Assembly (NCBI GenBank): GCA_019264505.1
Contig: JAHUZY010000074.1
Coordinates: 1-5,286, forward strand
Length of the DNA: 5,286 bases
Direction of reading: 5' to 3'
DNA from: Phenylobacterium sp.
GTDB taxonomy: Bacteria > Pseudomonadota > Alphaproteobacteria > Caulobacterales > Caulobacteraceae
Position 1 is the first letter of the stretch; the number at the start of each line of letters is the position of its first letter. A program made the position numbers and the translations under genes. The notes under the pieces are model-generated. The model did not search any database, was not told where the DNA came from, and was given only the letters and a program-made list of their open reading frames with translations. This document shows positions 1-5,286 of this stretch, piece by piece.

Positions 1-49
1 TTACTAGGTCGTGCGGCTTTCGCGCGCAAGTGGGTGAATTTCCATGCGA

Positions 50-1396
50 CTACACGCCCGCACGCGGCCAGCGAGAATGAAGATCATCAATTACGAAAGG
101 ATGCACGTGCGCCGCAGCTGCGTTGGAAGGCTCGCCCTCCCGCAGGTGCGCGTGTTGCGGCGGCAGTTCGGGGTGCATGTGAGCAAGCTCATCGGGGTCG
201 GCGGCCGGCCAGGCCTTGAGTGCGACAGCGATGCCGACCAGGCTAAGACCGGCCAGCGCCACGAAGGTCTGCGCCATGCCAAAGGCGGCTCCGAGTGATC
301 CGGCCACGGTGTAGGTGATCAGCCAGCAAGCATGAGACAGCGCGAACTGCGCGGCAAAGACGGCGCTGCGATCCTCAGCGCTGGCGGACCGGCGCAGCAG
401 TCGGCCCGAGGGGGTTAGGACCGCAGAATAGCCGACCCCCATCACCGCCCAGACCGCAAGCAGCGCGATCCAGCGGTCAACTCCGCTGATGATCGTGAAC
501 GCCGCCATGGTCAGGAGGGCCCCGGCCAACAGGCTGGCGGCGCCGAGCATGATCTTGCGGTCGCCGATCCGTTCCAGGAGCCTCGGCAGCAGCAGGGCGG
601 CGAGCATCGAGCCCCCGCCGAACGCCGCCAGACCGAACGCGACATCGTTGTTCGACCGGCCGAGCAGCGTGCGCACGAAGACGACGGTGTTCACGATGAC
701 CATCGCGCCCGCCGCGGCGGCGGCGAGGTTGAGCGCCAGGAGCCCGCGCAAACGCGGCGTTTTCAGGTAGATTCGCGTCCCCCGGGTGGTGCGGGCATAG
801 ATTCCGCCTTGGCGTGGCGTGGGTTTGGGCTGGGGTACGACCACCGAGACCACCAGCGCGGCCGACGCCAGGAAACCCACCACCGTACCGCCGAACAGCC
901 AGTGGAAGCTGATAACGGTGAGGAGCGCGGCGGCCAGCATCGGGCTGACCAGGCTCTCCATGTCATAGGCCAGCCGTGAGAGGGAGAGGGCGCGCGTGTA
1001 GCGCCGTTCGTCGGGCAGGATGTCCGGAACGGCGGCCTGGAAGGTCGGCGTGAACGCGGCCGACGCCGACTGCAACAGGAAGATCAGCAGATAGACCTGC
1101 CAGATTTCGGTCACGAACGGCAGCATGATCGCCACACCGGCGCGGACGAGGTCCATGGACACCAGGAACGCGCGGCGCGGCAGCCGATCGACGAACGCGT
1201 TTACCACCGGCCCGACGCCGATGTAGGCGATCATCTTGACGGCCAGAGCGCCGCCCAGCACAGCGCCAGCATCGGCGCCGGCTAGCTCGTAGGACAGGAG
1301 GCCCAGGGCAACCGTCGCCAGCCCGGTTCCCACGAGGGCGATGACCTGAGCCAGAAACAGATGGCGATAGGTTCTGTCCCTGAGAACCTCAAGCAC
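50..1396 (-). CDS. NreB-like MFS metal (probable Ni/Co) efflux transporter with His-rich tail
   Basis: A predicted inner-membrane exporter of the major facilitator superfamily. Reading from the GTG at 1396 gives 448 residues with about 12 hydrophobic segments in two sets of six; the first is around residues 13-37 (motif IALVGTGLATVALG) and the last ends near residue 400. The final 43 residues hold seven histidines in HMH, HAH and HVH pairs and end in a VIDDLH..WP motif. Such a His-rich tail is known from NreB-type nickel-resistance permeases, so Ni(II)/Co(II) export is the inferred role. The start is uncertain: the frame is open to a TTG at 1471 (473 residues) without a visible ribosome site, whereas the GTG follows GGGGAG by 9 bases and begins just before the expected VLRDRTYRHLF. 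The gene diverges from the metal-sensor gene across a shared operator, which suggests metal-induced expression. The fold is firm; the substrate is inferred. Confidence 0.88.
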   Translation of the reverse strand: MLEVLRDRTYRHLFLAQVIALVGTGLATVALGLLSYELAGADAGAVLGGALAVKMIAYIGVGPVVNAFVDRLPRRAFLVSMDLVRAGVAIMLPFVTEIWQVYLLIFLLQSASAAFTPTFQAAVPDILPDERRYTRALSLSRLAYDMESLVSPMLAAALLTVISFHWLFGGTVVGFLASAALVVSVVVPQPKPTPRQGGIYARTTRGTRIYLKTPRLRGLLALNLAAAAAGAMVIVNTVVFVRTLLGRSNNDVAFGLAAFGGGSMLAALLLPRLLERIGDRKIMLGAASLLAGALLTMAAFTIISGVDRWIALLAVWAVMGVGYSAVLTPSGRLLRRSASAEDRSAVFAAQFALSHACWLITYTVAGSLGAAFGMAQTFVALAGLSLVGIAVALKAWPAADPDELAHMHPELPPQHAHLREGEPSNAAAAHVHPFVIDDLHSRWPRAGV

Positions 1397-1405
1397 TTCG
1401 TCTTG

Positions 1406-1411
1406 CTCCCC
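1406..1411 (-). promoter_or_regulatory. Ribosome binding site for the transporter GTG start
   Basis: On the minus strand this reads GGGGAG, nine bases before the GTG at 1396. It favours that start over the TTG at 1471, which has no purine-rich stretch at the right distance. Confidence 0.5.
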
Positions 1412-1509
1412 GACGACCAGACGCGCTAGCCGACCTTGATCTTTGGGCTCTCCCGTACTGCGGTGGTCCAACGGCAGGCGAAAGGGCGACTGTTGAAGAA
1501 TACGCGGTC

Positions 1510-1539
1510 TTGCGCATATCCCCTCGGGGGGGATATGTT
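1510..1539 (+). promoter_or_regulatory. Candidate promoter of the repressor gene
   Basis: The plus strand has TTGCGC at 1510-1515 and TATGTT at 1534-1539 with an 18-base spacer. The -10 matches consensus at four of six positions and the -35 only in its TTG. The spacer is again the palindromic operator, so the same bound repressor would block this promoter, giving autoregulation. An alternative -35 is TTGAAG at 1493-1498. Sequence support is modest. Confidence 0.3.
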
Positions 1540-1544
1540 GTCAA
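1513..1544 (-). promoter_or_regulatory. Candidate promoter of the transporter gene
   Basis: The minus strand carries a perfect TTGACA -35 box at 1544-1539. The metal-sensor operator fills the spacer. The -10 is poor: GATATG at 1520-1515 (18-base spacer) or TATGCG at 1518-1513 (20-base spacer). A repressor bound at 1515-1537 would cover the spacer and the -10. The transcription start is inferred, not shown. Confidence 0.45.
1515..1537. promoter_or_regulatory. CsoR/RcnR-type palindromic operator
   Basis: A perfect inverted repeat: CATATCCCC at 1515-1523 and GGGGATATG at 1529-1537, around the 5-base centre TCGGG. It includes a run of seven G at 1526-1532. An AT-rich dyad flanking a C/G tract is the recognised architecture of operators bound by CsoR, RcnR, FrmR and InrS repressors. 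It lies between a divergent repressor gene of that family and its probable target, inside the promoter elements of both. Binding is inferred from architecture and position. Confidence 0.75.
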
Positions 1545-1605
1545 TGGTATCCATCGCGCGATCGCACGGTGCCCGCGGAGTGGGGGCTCGCATCGCCTTC
1601 GCCCC

Positions 1606-1612
1606 GGAAGGA
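1606..1612 (+). promoter_or_regulatory. Ribosome binding site that fixes the repressor TTG start
   Basis: GGAAGGA ends six bases before the TTG at 1619. It supports that TTG over the in-frame ATGs at 1535 and 1544, which lie in or beside the operator and would add residues unlike the family. Confidence 0.7.
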
Positions 1613-1618
1613 TTGCCG

Positions 1619-1885
1619 TTGAGCCACGTCACCGACAAGCAGCTGACCAACAGGCTGCGCCGCGCCCACGGTCACCTCGCGACGATCATCACCATGATCG
1701 AAGCGAACCGGGACGGGCTGGTGATCGCCCAGCAGATGCGGGCCGTGATAGCTGCCCTGGAGAAGGCTAAAACCGTGCTGATCACCGACCATATCGAGCA
1801 CCATCTGGAGGAAGTGGTCGGACCGCTCGCTGAAGAGACCCGGCAGAAGCTGGCGCGGCTCAGCGATATCGCGAAGCTGCTCTGA
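1619..1885 (+). CDS. CsoR/RcnR/FrmR-family metal-sensing repressor lacking the signature cysteine
   Basis: An 88-residue all-helical DNA-binding repressor, the usual length of the family (about 85-95). It starts at TTG 1619 with a good ribosome site, and the product begins SHVTDKQ, matching the SH..DKQ start of RcnR. Helix 1 carries LTNRLRRAHGHL, the family's basic DNA-contacting region. Aligned to RcnR/CsoR, the ligand positions are His3, Gly33 (normally Cys35/36), His58 (His60/61) and His62 (His64 in RcnR, Cys65 in CsoR). The spacing of 25 and 4 residues is kept exactly, but the nearly invariant cysteine is a GGG glycine codon and there is no cysteine anywhere. That argues against Cu(I) or formaldehyde sensing and fits Ni(II), Co(II) or Zn(II). 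It is divergent from a His-tailed exporter with an operator between them, so autorepression plus exporter control is the likely circuit. Confidence 0.9.
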   Translation: MSHVTDKQLTNRLRRAHGHLATIITMIEANRDGLVIAQQMRAVIAALEKAKTVLITDHIEHHLEEVVGPLAEETRQKLARLSDIAKLL

Positions 1886-1955
1886 TCTCGTCGAGCTTGA
1901 CTTTTTAGCAAAGGCGTTTCGGGAACGAATCGACGCGGAGATCGCCGCTTTTCGA

Positions 1956-2387
1956 GTGCGTTGGTCCTGGCTTATCGACCCTCTCGTCGTTCCGGTGGCC
2001 CTGCAGGTAGTAGTGCGCCCTACGCCCGGAACGCCAAAAGGCGTTCTGCACGACCTGGACAACGTCGTGCGCGACTACCTACTGCCGAAAGTAGTCCCAG
2101 CGTTCGGAACGGTGACCGATCACACGTGGCTCGTCGATTTCGAGGAACTACGGCGGCGCGATCCTGAGATGGCGGATCGATGGGGCCCGAACCCCACGCC
2201 GCCGAAAGGGACGCGCGACGGCGTCACTCGCTATGAGGTCTGGCGCCTGCCCCCAGTTGAGGGAGAGCCTGGCTTCGTCAGCACCGCTTTGGTGGCGGAC
2301 CTCGACGGAGCGCCGAACAACATTGACCTCGCCGATCGCCAAATCGAGCGCTGGCGTGGTCGGCTGGACCGCCGAAGCCACCGTTGA
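1956..2387 (+). CDS. RusA-like hypothetical protein, probably 5'-truncated
   Basis: From GTG 1956 this reads 143 residues. The visible motif is HDLDNVVRDYLLPK at residues 32-45, followed by Asp55 in VTDH. RusA-type Holliday-junction resolvases share a D.DN motif followed by a helix and a further acidic site, so a RusA-like fold is possible; the match rests on these few residues only. The GTG has no ribosome site at normal distance (nearest GGAG is 15 bases away). The frame continues open upstream back through the repressor stop, and the codons from about 1896 to 1955 read as plausible protein (LDFLAKAFRERIDAEIAAFR) with no ATG, GTG or TTG. The real N-terminus therefore seems to be lost or uses an unusual start. 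Third positions are more AT-rich than in the neighbouring genes (several GTA, CTA, AAA, CCA), suggesting a separate origin. It may be a pseudogene. Confidence 0.55.
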   Translation: MRWSWLIDPLVVPVALQVVVRPTPGTPKGVLHDLDNVVRDYLLPKVVPAFGTVTDHTWLVDFEELRRRDPEMADRWGPNPTPPKGTRDGVTRYEVWRLPPVEGEPGFVSTALVADLDGAPNNIDLADRQIERWRGRLDRRSHR

Positions 2388-2588
2388 CCACGGAAACCGC
2401 GGCGCGCTGACGTTGCTTGAAGGCGCCAGCGGACTAGGGACAAGGCGGGAGAAGGGCCGCTTTTCGGCGCGATCCTAGTCTCGGGAATTGGCGCATCCTT
2501 GCCGTCGCTCCAATCGCCCAACTGGCGGCCACAGAGCACACGTCCTGAACCGCTGAGGAGGGCTCCAAGGGGACGTTGGGGACGTCGG
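2388..2588. other. Gap between two convergent genes, no gene seen
   Basis: About 200 bases separate the stops of the RusA-like gene and the large membrane protein gene. No convincing reading frame is seen. The only structure is an inverted repeat: GACTAGG at 2432-2438 with CCTAGTC at 2474-2480 (7-bp arms, 35-base loop), enclosing a smaller GCCG/CGGC stem at 2456-2468 around CTTTT. It could act as a bidirectional terminator, but no clear T-run follows, so this is weak. Confidence 0.35.
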
Positions 2589-4826
2589 CTATTCGACACG
2601 GATCGTCTCAGCTGCACTGGGCGGTGACAGGAGATCTGCGATCTCGCGAAGGAGGGTGCCGAGCTGATCGGCAGAGACGTCCTCCGCGACGCTTCCGATC
2701 GCGTCGAGCGAGGAGGATCGGACAGGATCGTGGCGAAGGCGGTGGGCGGTTTCGTCGTAGATGGATTGGGCTCCCGCGCGGTTCGAGATCTGGTCCAGGA
2801 CCGCCAGCTTCAGGGCGTTAGGGTCGTAAGGCCCATCAGGTTTGAGGCTCAGAGCGGCGAGGCCGACAAGCGCGCGCTGGAGGACCGACCAACTCTGTCC
2901 CGCGGTGCCAGCCTTGAAGGCCCAGCCGAGGAGGATGCGGCCGAAATCCACGACAGCCCGGTCGCTGTCCCGGCGGCGAGCCATCACGATCATCTCGAAC
3001 AATTGCTCGGTCACCCGGGACTGGTCAGCATGCTCCACCATCAAGCGCTCTTCGGGCAGCCAAGTGAATAGCTGGCCGAGCCGGATGCCCTCCCGTTCAA
3101 GACCGCGGCGAGAACCCTCGGGACAATGGTCGGCCGTTGCGACCGCCAGCAGCACCTCCGCGATCTGAGCGATCCATGCCACGAGATCGAAGGTCAGGCT
3201 GGACTGCATCATGACCGAGCTCAGCAGCAGGCCCTTCAGCCGCTCCCGGAGCACCTCGACCCATTCCAGCAAGGCCTCGGCGTAGGCGGCGACGCGTGGC
3301 TGGTCAGCCCTCTCGTCGAAGGTGCCGTTGGTGTACTCGGTCAGCCGTGCGAGCAACCCGTCGACGCTCGTGAGCCCGAAATAGGCCGCGACGGTCGTGG
3401 AGTGTACTCGGCCCAGGGCCGGGACCCTCAGGGCAAGGACGGCATGGCTTACGCGCATCACCGCCTCGACGGTGGAGTGGAGCGCGAGGCGCGCGCGATG
3501 CGGGGGGCTGAGCAGAAGAAGCGAGGTGATGGTCGCAATCTGTCCGATGGCAACCTGGGCCGCGGCCCTGGCGTCCGACTTGCCCGTCATGGCTTGGCCG
3601 ATCGCGCCGAGCGCCTCGATCCCGCTCGTCGCGTCGACGGCGCCGTCGCGCGCGATCATCCCGCGGCTGGCCTCGCCGATGTAGCGCGCGCCCGCCATGA
3701 CAACGTCGGTCATGCCGTGCGGGATGACCGACTGTACCGCGCCAGTGAGATACCCGAGCGCGAGATGGGCATGGGTCATGACCTGCGGCCGGCCGTAATC
3801 GACGGCCGCGTAGTGGCCGCACAGCACAGCGAACGCCTCCAAGGCCAGGCGAACCTGCCGCTCGTCAGCGCGGGCGAGCGCAACGTCCACGTACTGCCGA
3901 AGCTCCTCGAGGCTGTGGGTGAGAAAGCCGTCCTCGATCTCGGGCATCTCGAAGAAGGGGCTGGTGGGCACAAAGCTCAGGCCCTTAGCCCGGATGTAGG
4001 AGCGATGAATCGCCACGACCCCGTTCAGCGCCACGAGGCAGACCTCGTAGTCGCCCGCCTCGGCATAGCGCCGCGCATAGGCGACGGCGTGCTCGACGGC
4101 CTTGCTGGCGACCTTGGTCCAGCCCCGGTTGGCAAGGAAGAAGGCGATCCGTGAGTGGTCGCGGTCGCTGTCCGGCGGCGCATCCTTGAGTGAATGCCGC
4201 CGCGCAGCGAGTGCGGCGCGGCGATCCCACCAGGCCAGATCGCGTTGCGCGGAGCGCACCACGAAACCCAGCTGCTCCGCCGGGCTGATCAGCTTGAGCG
4301 CGCGCCTATAGGCGACCAGGAACAGCCCGAGGATTGTCAGCGTGGCCCACGCGAGGCCGAACAGAAGCCAGGGCACGAGCGGAGCCGACCGGACGACCGA
4401 GGCCGCAGCGATCGAGATGCTGAGAAGAAAGGTTAGTCCGAAGGCGCCCATCAGCTGCGGATCGGCGCTGAACCGCCGGAAGAGACCATACGGCATCCGC
4501 TCCACGTTCACCTGCATCGCGAACATCACCAGGGTGAAGGCGATCGTAGTGGCCCCGATAAGGGCGGCGCCCATCTGCAGGAGCAGGTCGGCCACCGGTT
4601 CTACGGCGTTGTCGCCGCCAAGCGCCCGGGCCACCGGCGTGGCGAAGAGCACCATGGGTGCCAGGCTGGCCATGAAGGCGGCTATAAAGATGACGGCAAT
4701 GATCTCTGGCCAGCGCCGCGCCGCGCCCACACGCAGGCGGTAGAGCAGGGCCTGCCCTCGATTGGCTTCCGCCTTCGCCCGCGTCACGATCGCGTCGAGC
4801 CGCGCTTTAATTGTAATCCTAGCCAA
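2589..4826 (-). CDS. DUF2254-like membrane protein with a large soluble C-terminal region
   Basis: A 745-residue protein of unknown function. Four hydrophobic segments lie at about residues 41-62, 84-105, 127-145 and 150-172. Between the second and third is FAMQVNVERMPYGLFRRFS, followed by ADPQLMGAFGLTF. This resembles the DUF2254 signature, in which a helix ending in AxQ is followed by a PR.L.RF..D stretch and the next helix; the family link is tentative. Residues 173-745 have no membrane segment and look mostly helical, with many Ala/Leu/Arg and no recognised catalytic motif; they are probably cytoplasmic. The start is TTG 4826, five bases after a strong GGAGG, so it is preferred over later GTG or ATG codons. 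The gene stands alone on its strand, convergent with the RusA-like gene and divergent from the ORF at 4962. Codon use is strongly GC-biased with no internal break, so it appears intact. Confidence 0.85.
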   Translation of the reverse strand: MARITIKARLDAIVTRAKAEANRGQALLYRLRVGAARRWPEIIAVIFIAAFMASLAPMVLFATPVARALGGDNAVEPVADLLLQMGAALIGATTIAFTLVMFAMQVNVERMPYGLFRRFSADPQLMGAFGLTFLLSISIAAASVVRSAPLVPWLLFGLAWATLTILGLFLVAYRRALKLISPAEQLGFVVRSAQRDLAWWDRRAALAARRHSLKDAPPDSDRDHSRIAFFLANRGWTKVASKAVEHAVAYARRYAEAGDYEVCLVALNGVVAIHRSYIRAKGLSFVPTSPFFEMPEIEDGFLTHSLEELRQYVDVALARADERQVRLALEAFAVLCGHYAAVDYGRPQVMTHAHLALGYLTGAVQSVIPHGMTDVVMAGARYIGEASRGMIARDGAVDATSGIEALGAIGQAMTGKSDARAAAQVAIGQIATITSLLLLSPPHRARLALHSTVEAVMRVSHAVLALRVPALGRVHSTTVAAYFGLTSVDGLLARLTEYTNGTFDERADQPRVAAYAEALLEWVEVLRERLKGLLLSSVMMQSSLTFDLVAWIAQIAEVLLAVATADHCPEGSRRGLEREGIRLGQLFTWLPEERLMVEHADQSRVTEQLFEMIVMARRRDSDRAVVDFGRILLGWAFKAGTAGQSWSVLQRALVGLAALSLKPDGPYDPNALKLAVLDQISNRAGAQSIYDETAHRLRHDPVRSSSLDAIGSVAEDVSADQLGTLLREIADLLSPPSAAETIRVE

Positions 4827-4831
4827 TCCCG

Positions 4832-4836
4832 CCTCC
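4832..4836 (-). promoter_or_regulatory. Ribosome binding site fixing the TTG start of the large membrane protein
   Basis: The minus strand reads GGAGG, five bases upstream of the TTG at 4826. It is close to the ideal anti-16S sequence and decides this start. Confidence 0.7.
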
Positions 4837-4854
4837 GCAGCGAGCGTGCCCTAG

Positions 4855-4893
4855 GCGCAGAAGCTGCGCTACAGTGCTGCATGCCTTTGCAGC
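4855..4893. repeat. Two adjacent small inverted repeats in the divergent spacer
   Basis: GCGCAG at 4855-4860 pairs with CTGCGC at 4864-4869 over a 3-base loop. GCTGCA at 4876-4881 pairs with TGCAGC at 4888-4893 over a 6-base loop. Both stems are perfect and share the CTGC core. They sit between two divergent genes, so they could be an operator or leader RNA structures; function is unknown. Confidence 0.35.
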
Positions 4894-4895
4894 GC

Positions 4896-4901
4896 ATTGT
4901 A
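4896..4901 (-). promoter_or_regulatory. Possible -10 element for the large membrane protein gene
   Basis: The minus strand reads TACAAT, five of six matches to TATAAT, about 70 bases before the TTG start. No good -35 lies at 16-18 bases; TTCGAG at 4925-4920 is the nearest and is poor. A transcript from here would carry both small hairpins of 4855-4893 in its leader. Confidence 0.25.
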
Positions 4902-4961
4902 CGCGGCGGACACACCAGTCTCGAATTGCTGATGCCCAAGGGCCATTAGCTTCGGGCTGAC

Positions 4962-5286
4962 ATGGTTCTGGCGCGGCTCGATACCCGCCTGAGGGTCTAT
5001 CGCGCCATAGGCGCAAGGCGGGATAGCCTCCCCGAACGGGGGGACTTGATCGGGCGGCTTGCGCACGGCACCTACGTCAGCTTTCTCAACGCCGTGCGGC
5101 TGTCGCCGCCGCAGACCTACGGCGGACCCGCCGTCTACTATCCACAGTGGGTGGCGCTGGGACAGCGTCCGCTCCAGCGGACCGACCAAATCGCCGAGGT
5201 CTCGTTCTCGACTCCCTATGCGGCCACCATCTTCTACGACGGCGCTCGTTCGGGGCCCAGACCTTCAGCGTCGAGGAGACTGACGC
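4962..5286 (+). CDS. Partial hypothetical protein, possible ApeA/HEPN N-terminal domain, probable frameshift near its 3' end
   Basis: An open frame from ATG 4962 (in-frame TAG at 4947) runs off the window with no stop, giving 108 residues. It begins MVLARLDTRLRVYRAIG and contains HGTYVSFLNAVRLSP, GGPAVYYPQWVALG and QIAEVSFSTPYAATIFYDG. These alternating hydrophobic stretches and GC-rich third positions look like real coding sequence. After about 5246 the frame decays to GPRPSASRR, while the frame beginning at 5249 reads FGAQTFSVEETD, which continues the preceding protein far better. That implies one base lost near 5247-5249, so the gene may be broken or the sequence wrong there. No clear ribosome site precedes the ATG. 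The YYPQWVALG and ATIFYD..RFG elements recall the N-terminal domain of ApeA-like HEPN proteins, some of them phage-defence factors; I hold this only as a weak resemblance. Confidence 0.5.
   Translation, partial: MVLARLDTRLRVYRAIGARRDSLPERGDLIGRLAHGTYVSFLNAVRLSPPQTYGGPAVYYPQWVALGQRPLQRTDQIAEVSFSTPYAATIFYDGARSGPRPSASRRLT

Noticed and set aside
4..45. A 13-codon minus-strand ORF (MEIHPLARESRTT) starting 4 bases after the transporter stop and ending in TAG TAA
   Set aside because: The position is operon-like, but it is too short, has no convincing ribosome site and no recognisable similarity; it could at most be the head of a truncated gene.
1436..1618. N-terminal extension of the repressor up to 149 residues
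   Set aside because: The extension runs through the operator and promoters, has no family similarity, and the TTG at 1619 has a good ribosome site and the expected SH..DKQ N-terminus.
1874..1906. Possible terminator at the repressor end: AAGCT/AGCTT stem followed by TTTTT at 1902-1906
   Set aside because: The stem is only 5 bp with a 15-base loop and overlaps the stop codon; too weak to call.
1541..2062. Minus-strand open frame of 173 codons opposite the repressor
   Set aside because: It overlaps the operator, the repressor and the RusA-like gene and has no protein-like features; judged a shadow.
2231..2617. Minus-strand open frame of 128 codons spanning the convergent gap
   Set aside because: Composition is Arg/Ser-rich low-sense sequence, it overlaps the ends of both neighbouring genes, and no ribosome site was seen.
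3126..4154. Long plus-strand open frame (342 codons) opposite the large membrane protein gene
   Set aside because: It is an antisense shadow produced by GC-rich codons: it lies wholly inside a well-supported gene and its residue composition (many G, R, D, H) is typical of such shadows.
4869..5189. Minus-strand open frame of 106 codons opposite the 5' part of the last gene
   Set aside because: The plus-strand frame from 4962 reads as a better protein; the minus-strand frame looks like its shadow.
5059..5283. Plus-strand open frame of 74 codons near the window end
   Set aside because: It is in a different frame from the more protein-like reading at 4962 and is rich in Arg/Ser/Pro, as expected of a GC-rich shadow.

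Overview
The window is GC-rich, with short intergenic gaps, many non-ATG starts and strongly GC-biased third codon positions. This suggests a high-GC proteobacterium, most likely an alphaproteobacterium. That placement comes from the style of the proteins and not from a marker gene. The mix of a metal-efflux cassette, gene remnants and hypothetical genes looks like accessory DNA (plasmid or island), but no transposase, integrase, tRNA, rRNA or CRISPR array is visible.

Layout: (1) Positions 50-1396, minus strand: a 12-TM major facilitator transporter of the NreB type with a histidine-rich C-terminal tail, a probable Ni/Co exporter. (2) Positions 1397-1618: a divergent control region with a 23-bp palindrome (9-bp arms around a C/G tract) typical of CsoR/RcnR-family operators, plus promoter-like elements facing both ways. 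(3) Positions 1619-1885, plus strand: an 88-residue CsoR/RcnR/FrmR-family repressor starting at TTG. It has no cysteine and carries glycine at the family's signature Cys position. Parts 1-3 form one self-contained metal-responsive unit. (4) Positions 1956-2387, plus strand: a gene or 5'-truncated remnant with a DLDN motif resembling RusA-type resolvases; its reading frame stays open upstream without a usable start. (5) Positions 2388-2588: a gap between convergent genes, holding only a weak inverted repeat. (6) Positions 2589-4826, minus strand: a 745-residue protein with four N-terminal membrane segments (DUF2254-like) and about 570 soluble residues of unknown function. (7) Positions 4827-4961: a short divergent spacer with two small hairpins. 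(8) From 4962 to the window edge, plus strand: the start of an unrecognised coding region, possibly related to the N-terminal domain of ApeA/HEPN proteins, with a likely 1-base frameshift near 5248.

How the genes work together: the repressor probably sits on the shared operator and silences both itself and the exporter until metal binds. The tail of the exporter and the all-histidine sensor site both point to a borderline metal such as Ni(II), Co(II) or Zn(II), and away from Cu(I). The other genes show no evident functional link to this unit.
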